Of a stretch of 64,000 bases of DNA, positions 33,660 to 42,542 are shown piece by piece. Numbering within the stretch: position 1 is the stretch's first letter; the number at the start of each line of letters is the position of its first letter. A program made the translations under genes and the position numbers. The notes below the pieces were generated by a model. That model was not told the origin of the DNA. It ran no database searches and saw only the letters and a program-made list of their open reading frames with translations. Source of the DNA: UBA1081 sp045535305 (GTDB lineage Bacteria; Bacillota; Clostridia; Oscillospirales; Acutalibacteraceae); contig JAZSLJ010000091.1 in the NCBI GenBank assembly GCA_045535305.1, positions 62,001 to 126,000 of the forward strand, read 5' to 3'.

Positions 33660-35489
33660 ATGTCAAATTTTAAAAAAGTAGTAAGCGTTTTTCTTGCTGT
33701 TTTGATGGCATTCAGCGTATGCGGTGTTGCAACTTTCGCTGAAGATACTGATTACACTGCAGAACTTATTGCAGCATCAACAAACAGTGATGAAAGAGTA
33801 GCTACAATTATTCTTCCCGGTATCGGTCAGTCCGAATCATCTTACATTACCGAAAACGGTACTGAAGTAAGCGGCGGTCTTATTCTTATTGATACCGACG
33901 GTCTTGTAGGTCCGATTATCACAAAGCTTGCATGGCCTCTTCTTTCTTCTATTTTTACACAGAAAGCACATGCTAACCTCGGCAACGCTGTTAAATCAGT
34001 AGTTGGCGATCTCTTCTACATTCAGGCATCTGATAAAGAAGGTAACGGTAAGGAAGATCTTGTTCTTAAAGAGTTTCCCGATCCTCTTTCACAGTACAAT
34101 GAAGATGATCACGGCTGGTTCTACAGAATGTTCCCCATGGAGCCCGTTGTTGAAGCAATGCAGGCAACATACGGTGCAAACGACGATACATATAATCCCG
34201 AAGATTATATCTATCTTTACACATTCCAGCTTATCGGCAATCCTTACGATTCAGCAAAAGGTCTTGTAGACTATATCGAGATGGTTAAAGAAAAGTCCGG
34301 TGTTGAAAAGGTTAACCTTGTTCCCATCAGCCTTGGCGGCACAATTATGACATCATATATGCAGGTTATTCAGGATGAGTACAACGGTGATTTCTCCAAC
34401 ATTAACAAGATTATCAATATCGTTGCTTGTCTTAACGGTACTGAGCTCTTTACAGACTTCTTCCAGAGAGAATGGAACCTTGCTGACGAATTCCTTTATG
34501 ATGAATATATCGACCTTATCGTTGAAGCAAACGGTATGGAAGCATATCTTGGCAGCCTTATTAAAATTGCTCTTAAGATAATTCCCAAAGAAGCACTTTA
34601 TGCAATCCTTACAGGTGCTATGGATGCTCTTCTTGAGAATATGCTTACAACCTGTCCTCAGTTCTGGGCAATGCTCACAGCTGACAGCTATGAAGATCTT
34701 GCTGACAGATATCTCAGCGGTGCAGAGTCTGCAACTCTTCGTGCAAAGACAGACTGGTTCCAGAAAGCAAGAGTAAATCTTGTTGCAAACCTTAACGATG
34801 CAAAAGCTAATTACGATGTTGTAACATATACTGTTGCAGCTTACGGTCTTCAGTTCACAGACGGCGAATACAATTTCTTCGGTATTGTTGATTCTTCAGC
34901 AACAACAAACTCCGACGGTATCATCAATGTTAACTCTGCTTCAATGGGTGCAACATTTGTAGTTCCCGGCGAAACACTCGGCTACACAGGCAAGTATGTA
35001 TCTCCCGACGGACAGATTGATGCTTCAACTTGTGCATTCCCCGAAACAACATGGTTCTACGGCAATCAGCATCACGAAGTTGGTAGATGCGACGTTATCC
35101 TTAAGCTTCTCGGTCAGATTCTTGTTGGCAACGTAGAAGATGTCAATTCTTCTGCTGATTATCCTCAGTTCAACTACGGACGTGTAACAAGAAACCTTAC
35201 AAGAGAAGGCCACCTTATGGATCAGGCTGAAGAAGTTCTTGCAAATGCAGAAGGCCTCTATACAGAAGAACAGATTGCTACTGTTAAACCTGCATACGAG
35301 AAAGCAGCTGCATTACTTGATCAGAAGATTCTTACTCCCAACTCAGCAGCTGAAGCTGAAGCTATGATCACAGAGCTTAACGACGCTCTTGCTTGCACAG
35401 GACTTACAAGTGTAGATGCAGGCCCCGACCTTATGACAAATATGCTCAATGCTGTATTTAGTGTTGTAGAAAAAGTTATTTGCGGTTAA
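33660..35489 (+). CDS. Secreted alpha/beta-hydrolase, lipase-like
   Basis: A 609-aa exported protein. The signal peptide is residues 1-28 (VVSVFLAVLMAFSVCGVATF, then AED). An early strand, RVATIILPGIGQSESSY, fits the oxyanion-hole strand of lipases. The nucleophile elbow is VNLVPISLGGTIMTSYM near 220, where the usual first Gly of GxSxG is Pro/Ile, so catalysis should be checked. A helical C-terminal part (about 510-600) has no dockerin. It resembles the dockerin protein at 39807 in the order of elements. The ATG is nine bases after GGAGG. Codon use is highly biased, suggesting strong expression. Confidence 0.75.
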   Translation: MSNFKKVVSVFLAVLMAFSVCGVATFAEDTDYTAELIAASTNSDERVATIILPGIGQSESSYITENGTEVSGGLILIDTDGLVGPIITKLAWPLLSSIFTQKAHANLGNAVKSVVGDLFYIQASDKEGNGKEDLVLKEFPDPLSQYNEDDHGWFYRMFPMEPVVEAMQATYGANDDTYNPEDYIYLYTFQLIGNPYDSAKGLVDYIEMVKEKSGVEKVNLVPISLGGTIMTSYMQVIQDEYNGDFSNINKIINIVACLNGTELFTDFFQREWNLADEFLYDEYIDLIVEANGMEAYLGSLIKIALKIIPKEALYAILTGAMDALLENMLTTCPQFWAMLTADSYEDLADRYLSGAESATLRAKTDWFQKARVNLVANLNDAKANYDVVTYTVAAYGLQFTDGEYNFFGIVDSSATTNSDGIINVNSASMGATFVVPGETLGYTGKYVSPDGQIDASTCAFPETTWFYGNQHHEVGRCDVILKLLGQILVGNVEDVNSSADYPQFNYGRVTRNLTREGHLMDQAEEVLANAEGLYTEEQIATVKPAYEKAAALLDQKILTPNSAAEAEAMITELNDALACTGLTSVDAGPDLMTNMLNAVFSVVEKVICG

Positions 35490-35504
35490 TTCTTGATAAA
35501 ATTT

Positions 35505-35543
35505 TCCTCTGTGGCAGAGTAATCTGCTACAGGGGATTTTTTT
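35505..35543 (+). terminator. Intrinsic terminator after the secreted hydrolase
   Basis: A 13-bp imperfect stem (CCTCTGTGGCAGA with TCTGCTACAGGGG) around GTAA is followed by ATTTTTTT. Confidence 0.9.
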
Positions 35544-35638
35544 GCGTTTTTTAAGATTTATTCAAGTGTGATATTGTAAAATACACAGTGGAGTTATTGT
35601 ATTTTACAGTAATTTTGAAGATTTTTTATGATTTACTA

Positions 35639-35667
35639 TTGTATCATTTTGATAAATGTAGTATAAT
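35639..35667 (+). promoter_or_regulatory. Promoter of the first foldase gene
   Basis: TTGTAT, 17 bp, TATAAT; the start of transcription would be near 35674, leaving about 35 nt of leader. Confidence 0.75.
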
Positions 35668-35708
35668 TAATTATCTATTGAAAAAATCAAAAAAGGATGG
35701 TGCGTCTA

Positions 35709-37343
35709 ATGGATGAGAATAAAATCACTCCCGAAATGGACAATTCTGCAAAAACTGAAAATACCCAGGAACAGTCCGTAACAGAAAATGCAGAAACTGT
35801 TGAAAACGCAGTTGAAACAGCAGAAGATGAAACACAGGAATCAGAATCTGATGTTATTGTTGAATCTGACATAGTTGAAGCAGTTGCTGAAGAAGAGATC
35901 GATCTCGGCCAGCCCGAAGCTCCTAAAAAGAAGAAAAGAAAAGGCTTAAAAATCGTATTGGGCATTTTTATTGCAATCGTTTTGTGCTTTGTAGGCCTTA
36001 TTGTGGCTGCAATCATTTTTGTAAATTCCAATATGCCTAAGCTTTCTGTTGATGTTGACGAGGTTGCTGTTTCTGTTGGAGATGCCGAAGTCAATGCAGG
36101 TGAGTATTTGTATGTTTACTCATATTACAACAGCTATTACTCAAGTTATTACACTCCCGAACAGATTGAAGGTTATGCAACCGAACAGCTTGTTTATGTA
36201 AATTCACTTTACAATAAGGCTGTAGAGGCGGGATACACCCTTGACGATAAGGATTATGCCGAAATCAATGAAGCTATTGCATCTATTGAAAAACAGGCAG
36301 AGGAATACAGTATCACAACTGAAGAAATGATTGAAAAATATTATTTCAGCGAGGGATATACTGTTGATATGTTCAAAAAGTACCTCGAAAAGGAATATCT
36401 TGCAAACAAATATTACACTGATGAGGTGGAGAAAATACAGGCTGCTTACAAAGGCGACAATGCTCTTGAAATTATGGAAAAAGAGTATAAGAGCGACAAA
36501 GCAACTTATGATTTAACCAATGCTTCATACGTATATTTTGATGCAACAGAAGAAGGCACACAGAGTAAAGTTGACGCTATTATTTCAAAAGTTAATTCCG
36601 GTACATCTTTTGAAGATGCAGTTGATTCAGTTGAGGACATCAAAAAGCTTAAAGGCTACACAAAGAGTGTTGTTGAATCAAATTTCTCTGCGGATGTTGC
36701 AAAATGGCTCTATGAAATGAAAGACGGCGCTTATGTAAACGGTGCAGGTGCTGTTAAATCCTTTACGGACAGCGATGTTGTTTATATCGTTTATATTGAC
36801 GGCGAACCCTACAGAAATGAGGAAATTCCCGTAACAGTTGATTATATTGTTGTTAAGGCGGGTACAGATACAACCGTTAAGAGCGAAAGCGAGCTTTTAC
36901 TTGCTGCAAAAGCAACAGCATCAAGCATTATTAAAGAGTTTGAAGCAACTGAAAAGGCGGCAAATGATTTCTTTACTCTTGCAGATAAGTACAGTAAAGG
37001 CGACAATAAGCTTATTTCTGCCGACAGCTATGAAAAAGCAACAAGCGACACTTCTTATGATGAAGCTGTTAAGGCATGGATGTTCGATTCAGCACGTAAG
37101 GTTGGCGATTATGCACTTGTTGAAGGTGATGGTTGCTATTACATTCTTTATTTCACTCAGAAAGATGATAACGCAGTTTGGTATCAGGCTGTTGAATCTG
37201 CACTTCTTAACAAGGACCTTACAAAATGGTCTCAGGATATAACTGCTGCATATAAAGATGTAACAACCGAAAATGCAGATGTTATAAACGCTGTTGTTGA
37301 GTATGTAAAATCTCTCAGCAGTAGCAGTATGATGGGTTATTAA
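35709..37343 (+). CDS. Membrane-anchored PrsA/SurA-like protein with degenerate foldase domain
   Basis: A 544-aa protein. Residues 1-75 are acidic, then Lys-rich (PKKKKRKGLK). One membrane span follows at about 82-105 (IVLGIFIAIVLCFVGLIVAA). The outside part has a tyrosine-rich segment (YLYVYSYYNSYYSSYY), then a helical SurA-N-like chaperone region, and a second half in which VDYIVVKAGTDTT stands where a parvulin would have VRHILVK. The His and the rest of the catalytic signature are not evident, so it is probably a chaperone-type paralogue of the next gene. The ATG at 35709 is about eight bases after GGATGG. Confidence 0.7.
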   Translation: MDENKITPEMDNSAKTENTQEQSVTENAETVENAVETAEDETQESESDVIVESDIVEAVAEEEIDLGQPEAPKKKKRKGLKIVLGIFIAIVLCFVGLIVAAIIFVNSNMPKLSVDVDEVAVSVGDAEVNAGEYLYVYSYYNSYYSSYYTPEQIEGYATEQLVYVNSLYNKAVEAGYTLDDKDYAEINEAIASIEKQAEEYSITTEEMIEKYYFSEGYTVDMFKKYLEKEYLANKYYTDEVEKIQAAYKGDNALEIMEKEYKSDKATYDLTNASYVYFDATEEGTQSKVDAIISKVNSGTSFEDAVDSVEDIKKLKGYTKSVVESNFSADVAKWLYEMKDGAYVNGAGAVKSFTDSDVVYIVYIDGEPYRNEEIPVTVDYIVVKAGTDTTVKSESELLLAAKATASSIIKEFEATEKAANDFFTLADKYSKGDNKLISADSYEKATSDTSYDEAVKAWMFDSARKVGDYALVEGDGCYYILYFTQKDDNAVWYQAVESALLNKDLTKWSQDITAAYKDVTTENADVINAVVEYVKSLSSSSMMGY

Positions 37344-37368
37344 TAGCTTATAATAATGCAAAAATGGC

Positions 37369-37397
37369 TTGTATTATCTTAATGTTTGTGATATAAT
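37369..37397 (+). promoter_or_regulatory. Promoter of the second foldase gene
   Basis: TTGTAT, 17 bp, TATAAT. No terminator is seen between the two foldase genes, so the second can also be reached by readthrough. Confidence 0.75.
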
Positions 37398-37434
37398 ATA
37401 AGATAATATAATGCTTTTTGAAAGGTGTTTGTTT

Positions 37435-39258
37435 ATGGATAAAAACGAAAAAGAAGTTCTTGATACATACCGTCAGGAACGTAAAGAAAGAATTGCTAAG
37501 CAGAGTAAAAATTCAAACAAAAAGTCAAACTCTCATAGCAAAGGTAAAGCTGTGCTTGCAAAAATCGCAAAGGTTGCAGTTGCAGTTGTAATTGTGGTTG
37601 CTATTCTTGCCGGAACACTTAATTTCTTCGGTGTGCCTCAGCGTCTTATCAAATCTGTTGACATTGACGGTGAATCATACTCAATGAGTGAACTCAGCTG
37701 TTACTATATGCAGGTTTACAACTACTATTCATCCTATTCATATTATTATGATTCAAACTACGGTGAAGGCTACGGTGCTATTTTCACAGGTTATGATTAC
37801 ACTGTTGCTCCCGATAAGCAGACAAAGAAGGATGAGGACGGCAACTCAATCACATGGGATGAGTTCTTCCTTGAAGAAGCTATCAGTCAGATGGCATCAA
37901 TAAAAAGATATTATAAGCTTGCACTTGAAGAAGGTATTGAGCTTACAGAAGATGCAAAAGCTGAGATTCAGGAGTCAATAAAAAGTATTCAGGATCAGAT
38001 TGACAGCTATGCAACATCTGCAACAAATGCTGCTTCCGCAAACTATTCTATTTCAAGATTCCTTACCCTTACATACGGCAAGGGTGTTACAGAGAATTTC
38101 TATGAGAAGATTCTTACAGAGCAGAAATATGTAGAGCTTTATCAGGAAGCAAGACATGAAGAGCTTGAAAAGAATTATACAGCAGAAAAAGTTGAGGCTG
38201 AATATAACAAAGACACAACTGCTTATGACGTTGTATCATTCAGATGGTACACAATCAAAATCGTTGATGATGCATCAAAAACAAAGCCTACTGACAAGCA
38301 GATTGCTGCAGCAGAGCAGTCAGCACAGACTTTTATAGATTCAGTTAAGTCTCAGGCAAACTACGATGAAGAAACATTTAAAAAGGTTGTTCTTGATACT
38401 GTAGATAAAAAAGATAAAAACTACGAATCATACAAAGAAGACGGCGCAACTCTTATTCAGAAGGCCGCAAAGTCAACTCTTTCATCCAACATCAGCGAGG
38501 ATGCTGCAAAATGGTTGTTTGAGAAAAACAGCGACGGCAAGTATGTAAGACAGGTCGGCGAAATGAAATATTTTGTTGATAAAGATAAAGAGACTGTTTA
38601 CGTCCTTTATGCAACAGGCACACCTGTACGTGATGAAACAAAGTCCACATCTGTTCGTCATATTCTTGTAAAGTTCCCTGATGCTAAGAAAACTGCAACA
38701 GAAACTGCAAGCGGTGAAACAGTAACAGGCGAAGAAGAAACATCTGTTGATACAGCTGCAACAAGCGGTACAGTTACACAGGCTGATAAAGATAAATGCC
38801 TTAAAGATGCAGAAAAAATCCTTAAGGAATACAAGGATTATATTGCAGAGAATTTTGACGGTAAAGCTGATGAGGATTATTTCGTTGAGCTTGTAAAAGA
38901 ACACAGTGATGATACAGGTTCTGTATCAAACGGCGGTCTTATTGAGAATATGAGAAATGACGGTTCATATGTTCCTGCATTTGAGGACTGGTCATTCTCT
39001 GAAGGTGAGTTCAAGGGCCAGCCCAGAAAAGCCGGTGATACAGCAATTATCGAAACTGAGTACGGCTACCACATCATGTTCTATGTAGGCGAAAGCGATC
39101 ATGCTGAATGGTATAGTACAATCCTTCATGAACTTGTAGATGCTGATTGGGAGAAAGAACAGGAAGATTTTGAAAAGAATTTTACTGAAGATTCAATCCA
39201 GCAGAATGAAACAGTTGTTGGTTGGGTTAAGGATGCGTGCCTTGAAATGATTGGCTGA
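37435..39258 (+). CDS. Membrane-anchored parvulin-type peptidyl-prolyl isomerase (PrsA-like)
   Basis: A 607-aa foldase for exported proteins. It has a basic cytosolic start, one span at about 43-65 (VAVAVVIVVAILAGTLNFFG), a tyrosine-rich segment (YYMQVYNYYSSYSYYY), a helical SurA-N-like region and a C-terminal parvulin domain. The parvulin is shown by TSVRHILVKFPD near 405, SDDTGSVSNGGLIENM near 495 and FSEGEFKGQPRKAGDTAII, with EYGYHIMFY at its end. A Thr-rich insert (about 420-455) interrupts the domain. Unlike classic PrsA there is no lipobox; the anchor is a membrane helix. It is a clear paralogue of the preceding gene. Confidence 0.88.
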   Translation: MDKNEKEVLDTYRQERKERIAKQSKNSNKKSNSHSKGKAVLAKIAKVAVAVVIVVAILAGTLNFFGVPQRLIKSVDIDGESYSMSELSCYYMQVYNYYSSYSYYYDSNYGEGYGAIFTGYDYTVAPDKQTKKDEDGNSITWDEFFLEEAISQMASIKRYYKLALEEGIELTEDAKAEIQESIKSIQDQIDSYATSATNAASANYSISRFLTLTYGKGVTENFYEKILTEQKYVELYQEARHEELEKNYTAEKVEAEYNKDTTAYDVVSFRWYTIKIVDDASKTKPTDKQIAAAEQSAQTFIDSVKSQANYDEETFKKVVLDTVDKKDKNYESYKEDGATLIQKAAKSTLSSNISEDAAKWLFEKNSDGKYVRQVGEMKYFVDKDKETVYVLYATGTPVRDETKSTSVRHILVKFPDAKKTATETASGETVTGEEETSVDTAATSGTVTQADKDKCLKDAEKILKEYKDYIAENFDGKADEDYFVELVKEHSDDTGSVSNGGLIENMRNDGSYVPAFEDWSFSEGEFKGQPRKAGDTAIIETEYGYHIMFYVGESDHAEWYSTILHELVDADWEKEQEDFEKNFTEDSIQQNETVVGWVKDACLEMIG

Positions 39259-39275
39259 TAACTGATATAAATTAC

Positions 39276-39303
39276 GCGGTATCCGAAAGGATACCGCTTT
39301 TTT
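39276..39303 (+). terminator. Intrinsic terminator after the parvulin gene
   Basis: GCGGTATCC and GGATACCGC around GAAA, then six T. Confidence 0.95.
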
Positions 39304-39327
39304 CTGAATTATTTAAATTTATGAATA

Positions 39328-39488
39328 TAAACAATAATTTAATGCACAATGCAGAATGCAAAATGCACAATTAAGGAAGCCGCAAGCGGCTTGTTACGCT
39401 ACGCTCTATATAATAGTTCAAAAGGCGGAGCCTTTTCATCAATTGTGCATTGTGAATTGTGAATTGTGCATTGATAAGTTATTGTTTA
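39328..39488. repeat. Heptamer-array inverted element, copy B
   Basis: A 161-bp element with ends TAAACAATAATTTA (39328-39341) and TAAGTTATTGTTTA (39475-39488). The left arm has four ATGCACA-type heptamers (39342-39369); the right arm has four ATTGTGC/ATTGTGA heptamers (39442-39469), which are their near complements. The core carries AAGCCGC-aa-GCGGCTT (39377-39392) and AAAAGGC-gga-GCCTTTT (39420-39436), the same two hairpins as copy A in the opposite orientation. Only the heptamers differ. Confidence 0.85.
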
Positions 39489-39489
39489 A

Positions 39490-39521
39490 GCCCGCCACAG
39501 CGACTGTGGCGGGCCGTTTTT
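39490..39521 (+). terminator. GC-rich terminator hairpin after element B
   Basis: GCCCGCCACAG and CTGTGGCGGGC around CGA, then CGTTTTTT. It acts on plus-strand transcripts and backs up the terminator at 39276. Confidence 0.85.
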
Positions 39522-39542
39522 TATGTCCTTAATAAAAATTAA

Positions 39543-39683
39543 TTAGCAGCAACCGCAACCGTTGTTGCAACCGCAGTCGTGGCGATTATCGCAGTAACCG
39601 CAGCCGTTATCGCAGTTAAAGAAAAGAACGATGATGATAAGGATTATGATCCAAGAGGAGTTGTTATTGCAGAATAAACCCAT
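39543..39683 (-). CDS. 46-aa cysteine-rich membrane miniprotein
   Basis: The ATG at 39683 follows a perfect AAAGGAGGT. The product begins MGLFCNNNSSW, has a membrane-like stretch IIILIIIVLFF (residues 12-22) and ends in a Cys/Gly/Asn-rich tail with eight cysteines, including CDNGCGYC and CGCNNGCGCC. Very small proteins of this type, with a hydrophobic stretch and a high-cysteine tail, are sometimes annotated in clostridia as chorion-class high-cysteine proteins; that name is misleading and no function is known to me. The neighbours are exported-protein genes. The cysteines could bind metal or form disulfides outside. Confidence 0.8.
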   Translation of the reverse strand: MGLFCNNNSSWIIILIIIVLFFNCDNGCGYCDNRHDCGCNNGCGCC

Positions 39684-39761
39684 TATGTTACCTCCTTTCT
39701 GTATTGGCTTTCAATGTATCATATGCTCTTGTTCAAAACTGTGTTACTTGAATTTCGGTGC

Positions 39762-39791
39762 AAAAAAATACCGCACTTTAAAAGTGCGGTA
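39762..39791 (-). terminator. Terminator of the dockerin hydrolase gene
   Basis: On the minus strand TACCGCACTTT and AAAGTGCGGTA form an 11-bp stem followed by TATTTTTTTG. Confidence 0.85.
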
Positions 39792-39806
39792 TATATTGAT
39801 TTGTGA

Positions 39807-41732
39807 TTATAAATCAGATGTGTTTTTAAAATCTTCAAATGTACTGATAGCAGCTGTAACTCTGAGAATAATTCTTGCGTCAGCGGCTGTAATTGCGCCG
39901 TCGTTGTTTACGTCAGAGTTGCTGAATACAACATTGTCTTTTTCGGGCATTTCTTCAAGTCCTGCAGACATACGAAGAACAAGTCTTGCATCTTCTGCTG
40001 TGATTCTCTTGTCAAGGTTTGCATCACCAAGGAGATACTCACCTTTGAGGTTTGAGTAATCGGGAATCTGAAGATAACCGGGTTTAACGTATCTGTTGTA
40101 TTGCATAAACTGCATATAGATACCATCTGCAGAGAATACGTCTATTGTAGCATCACAAGTGAGAAGATACTCAAGGAAATCCATTGAATTGCTTTCTGTA
40201 TCAAATGTGCCGTGCTTCATGTTTCTGATGAACCATGTATTGTCGGGCAATGCACTTGTTGAAGCATCAATATAATGAGCGATACCTGCAAGGTCATGTT
40301 CGGGATCAAGTGTATCATATACAGCGTTCAGATGTAAGTGATCTTCGCACTCAGCATAAGTTGTGTTTCTCTGCTGATTGTTCTGAATTGCAGCACCTAC
40401 GTCGTTAAGAGCAACTGTGTATGCACCGAAGCTTGAATAGTAAGTATCAATGAATCCGTCGCTCTGTGATGAAAGACCGATTGTTTCGGTGTTTTTACCG
40501 GTGTAGTTACCGATGCTGTAATCTTCAAGAAGAAGATCGTCTGAATCTTCATCACCTAAAGGTATAAGCTGGAGATCCCAACATGAAACAACGTTTATGT
40601 TAATGCCTTCGCTCTTTGCTTTGTTGAGGATTTCGCTTGCGCTGTACTGATAATTTTTGAATGTCTGAATCTTTTCCTGAAGCTTGCTGTTGTAATAACC
40701 GTCAGCATCATCATCCATAAACATCCAGTCCATAGCTTCTTCATAGTAGTCTACGGGAACAAGTGCCCAAAGACCTGTGAAGTTTTTAAGCATATCTCTT
40801 AAATAGTTGTCGTAAAGGTCATCTGTGATGTGCCCCATCATTGTAAGAGTAGCTGCAACGCCGTCCTGAATTTCCCAGTTCTTGTTGAGTACATATGATA
40901 CAATCCATGCTGCCAATGCAGTTGCAGGATTGTCTGAGAAATCGTTTATCCAACGGATAACAGCACTTGTTGTGGGCTGAAGGTCGTTGTAGTTTGAAGC
41001 AAGTCTGCCTGTGTAGATATCACCTAAGAGTGATGTACCCATAAATGCAGAGTTTACTGTAACGAAATTGTCAACATCTGCTGTTGCATCGTCATAACAT
41101 TCAGCGAGGTAAGCAACTGCAACTGTTGAGCCGTAGCCTTCAGAGATGATTGAAACCTTGTCCTTACCGGACATAAGTTTAACATTCTGAATAAAGTCGT
41201 GAAGCTTAACTGCATTCTCGATAGGATCAATACGCCAGTCGTATGTAAATACGTAAACGTTTTCAGCACCGAATCTGTCTACCATACCAATACCGATTTC
41301 GCCTGCGAGCTTTTCATAACGAGCTGTATCTGTGTAGTAGTATGAAAGGGGGTATTCGTAGGTGATAGGACCGATATTTGCACTTTTTGATGTTCCGTCG
41401 GGATTGAGCTGAATTCTTTCAAGAACTTCGAAAAGCTGTGAACCTACAAAGAAGTTCATGATCTCATCGTATTCGTTTGAAGCTAATGCAACGATTGCGC
41501 TGATGTACATTTCAGCGAGGTATGCAGTAGTTGCCAGATCTGAGGGGGGGAATACCTGTGATGCGGTTACTGCATGAGGATTTGCAAACAGTGGGTTATT
41601 GTCAATTCCGTTGATTACGATTACGGGATAATCATAATCGTCAGCTGCAACAGCTGCAACTGAAGCTACACTGAAAAGCATTACCACTGCAAGTATGCAG
41701 GAAATAATCTTCCTTGAGATTTTATGATTCAT
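39807..41732 (-). CDS. Secreted alpha/beta-hydrolase with C-terminal type I dockerin
   Basis: A 641-aa exported protein. The signal peptide covers residues 1-30 (KIISCILAVVMLFSVASVAA). The catalytic part resembles LCAT/PGAP1-like lipases or acyltransferases: YPVIVINGIDNNPLF (oxyanion strand), VFTYDWRIDPIENAVKLHDF and the nucleophile elbow VSIISEGYGSTVAVAYL near 190. The last ~65 residues are a dockerin with two calcium repeats: GDANLDKRITAEDARLVLRM and SDVNNDGAITAADARIILRV. The dockerin would attach it to a cohesin scaffold, probably on the cell surface. The ATG follows AAGGAGG. Confidence 0.88.
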   Translation of the reverse strand: MNHKISRKIISCILAVVMLFSVASVAAVAADDYDYPVIVINGIDNNPLFANPHAVTASQVFPPSDLATTAYLAEMYISAIVALASNEYDEIMNFFVGSQLFEVLERIQLNPDGTSKSANIGPITYEYPLSYYYTDTARYEKLAGEIGIGMVDRFGAENVYVFTYDWRIDPIENAVKLHDFIQNVKLMSGKDKVSIISEGYGSTVAVAYLAECYDDATADVDNFVTVNSAFMGTSLLGDIYTGRLASNYNDLQPTTSAVIRWINDFSDNPATALAAWIVSYVLNKNWEIQDGVAATLTMMGHITDDLYDNYLRDMLKNFTGLWALVPVDYYEEAMDWMFMDDDADGYYNSKLQEKIQTFKNYQYSASEILNKAKSEGININVVSCWDLQLIPLGDEDSDDLLLEDYSIGNYTGKNTETIGLSSQSDGFIDTYYSSFGAYTVALNDVGAAIQNNQQRNTTYAECEDHLHLNAVYDTLDPEHDLAGIAHYIDASTSALPDNTWFIRNMKHGTFDTESNSMDFLEYLLTCDATIDVFSADGIYMQFMQYNRYVKPGYLQIPDYSNLKGEYLLGDANLDKRITAEDARLVLRMSAGLEEMPEKDNVVFSNSDVNNDGAITAADARIILRVTAAISTFEDFKNTSDL

Positions 41733-41767
41733 AAGTGTATATGCCTCCTTATGTTAATTACCCTTGT

Positions 41768-41796
41768 ATTATATAATATAAATATAAATAATGCAA
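41768..41796 (-). promoter_or_regulatory. Promoter of the dockerin hydrolase gene
   Basis: On the minus strand TTGCAT, 17 bp, TATAAT in a very AT-rich stretch, about 30 bp before the gene's AAGGAGG. Confidence 0.7.
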
Positions 41797-41845
41797 GTAT
41801 ATTTTTTAAATAATTTAAGTCAAATTGAGAAAAAATCAGCTTTTT

Positions 41846-42520
41846 TTACACATCAGCAACGCTGTCTGCAAGATGGAAACAAATATTGAGTAAAACTATT
41901 GCTCCGAAAACGATAAGAAGCATGGTGTAAGCAGAGCTTAATTCAAAAATTCTTATGTCGATATCTATGTATTTGAGATAAACAGCATAATCTTTTAATG
42001 AGTCAAGTTTTTCAACAATCGGGGTGAGTGAAATCTTGCCGGAGACAAGTTGAGATGCAATATGGTCAAAACATTTTGCCGCAGAAAATGTTGAAATAAA
42101 GCCGAGTGCGCCGAATGTTGCCGCAACAAGTTTTTTCTTTGTGAAAAGACCGATAATGAGTGCAATAAGGGCAAAAAATAACGCAACTGCAAGTAAAATT
42201 CCTGCCGCAGTAAAAAATTTTACAATCTCCTCAGGTATAACGGATGCGTCAAGTCCTGCCGTTGAAAATGTTGCGTTTTCTGAGAACAGCATATTGTAAA
42301 CATCGAGGACTGTATAGGTTTCCGGAAGCTTTGCAAAATCTATTCCCGTTGCACTTGTAATTATGCTTTTTATATCCAATGCGCTTCCCAAAATGGAAAG
42401 TAATGTATTACTTGAATTTACGCCGATATCCATAATGAATCTGAACAAAGGCAGAAAGAGTAACACGGGGAACAGTGCAAGTACGGCTACGGAGTTTAAG
42501 ATTTTATAGATAATTTTCAT
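41846..42520 (-). CDS. Four-span membrane protein of unknown function
   Basis: A 224-aa protein with hydrophobic spans near residues 8-30, 102-127, 132-150 and 197-216, and an outside loop of about 70 residues after the first span (GIDFAKLPETYTVLDVYNML). No family is recognised. The ATG follows GGAGGG and lies 22 bases after the glnS stop, so it is the third gene of the gltX-glnS transcript. Confidence 0.75.
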   Translation of the reverse strand: MKIIYKILNSVAVLALFPVLLFLPLFRFIMDIGVNSSNTLLSILGSALDIKSIITSATGIDFAKLPETYTVLDVYNMLFSENATFSTAGLDASVIPEEIVKFFTAAGILLAVALFFALIALIIGLFTKKKLVAATFGALGFISTFSAAKCFDHIASQLVSGKISLTPIVEKLDSLKDYAVYLKYIDIDIRIFELSSAYTMLLIVFGAIVLLNICFHLADSVADV

Positions 42521-42542
42521 ATATTATCCCTCCATGTTTTAA

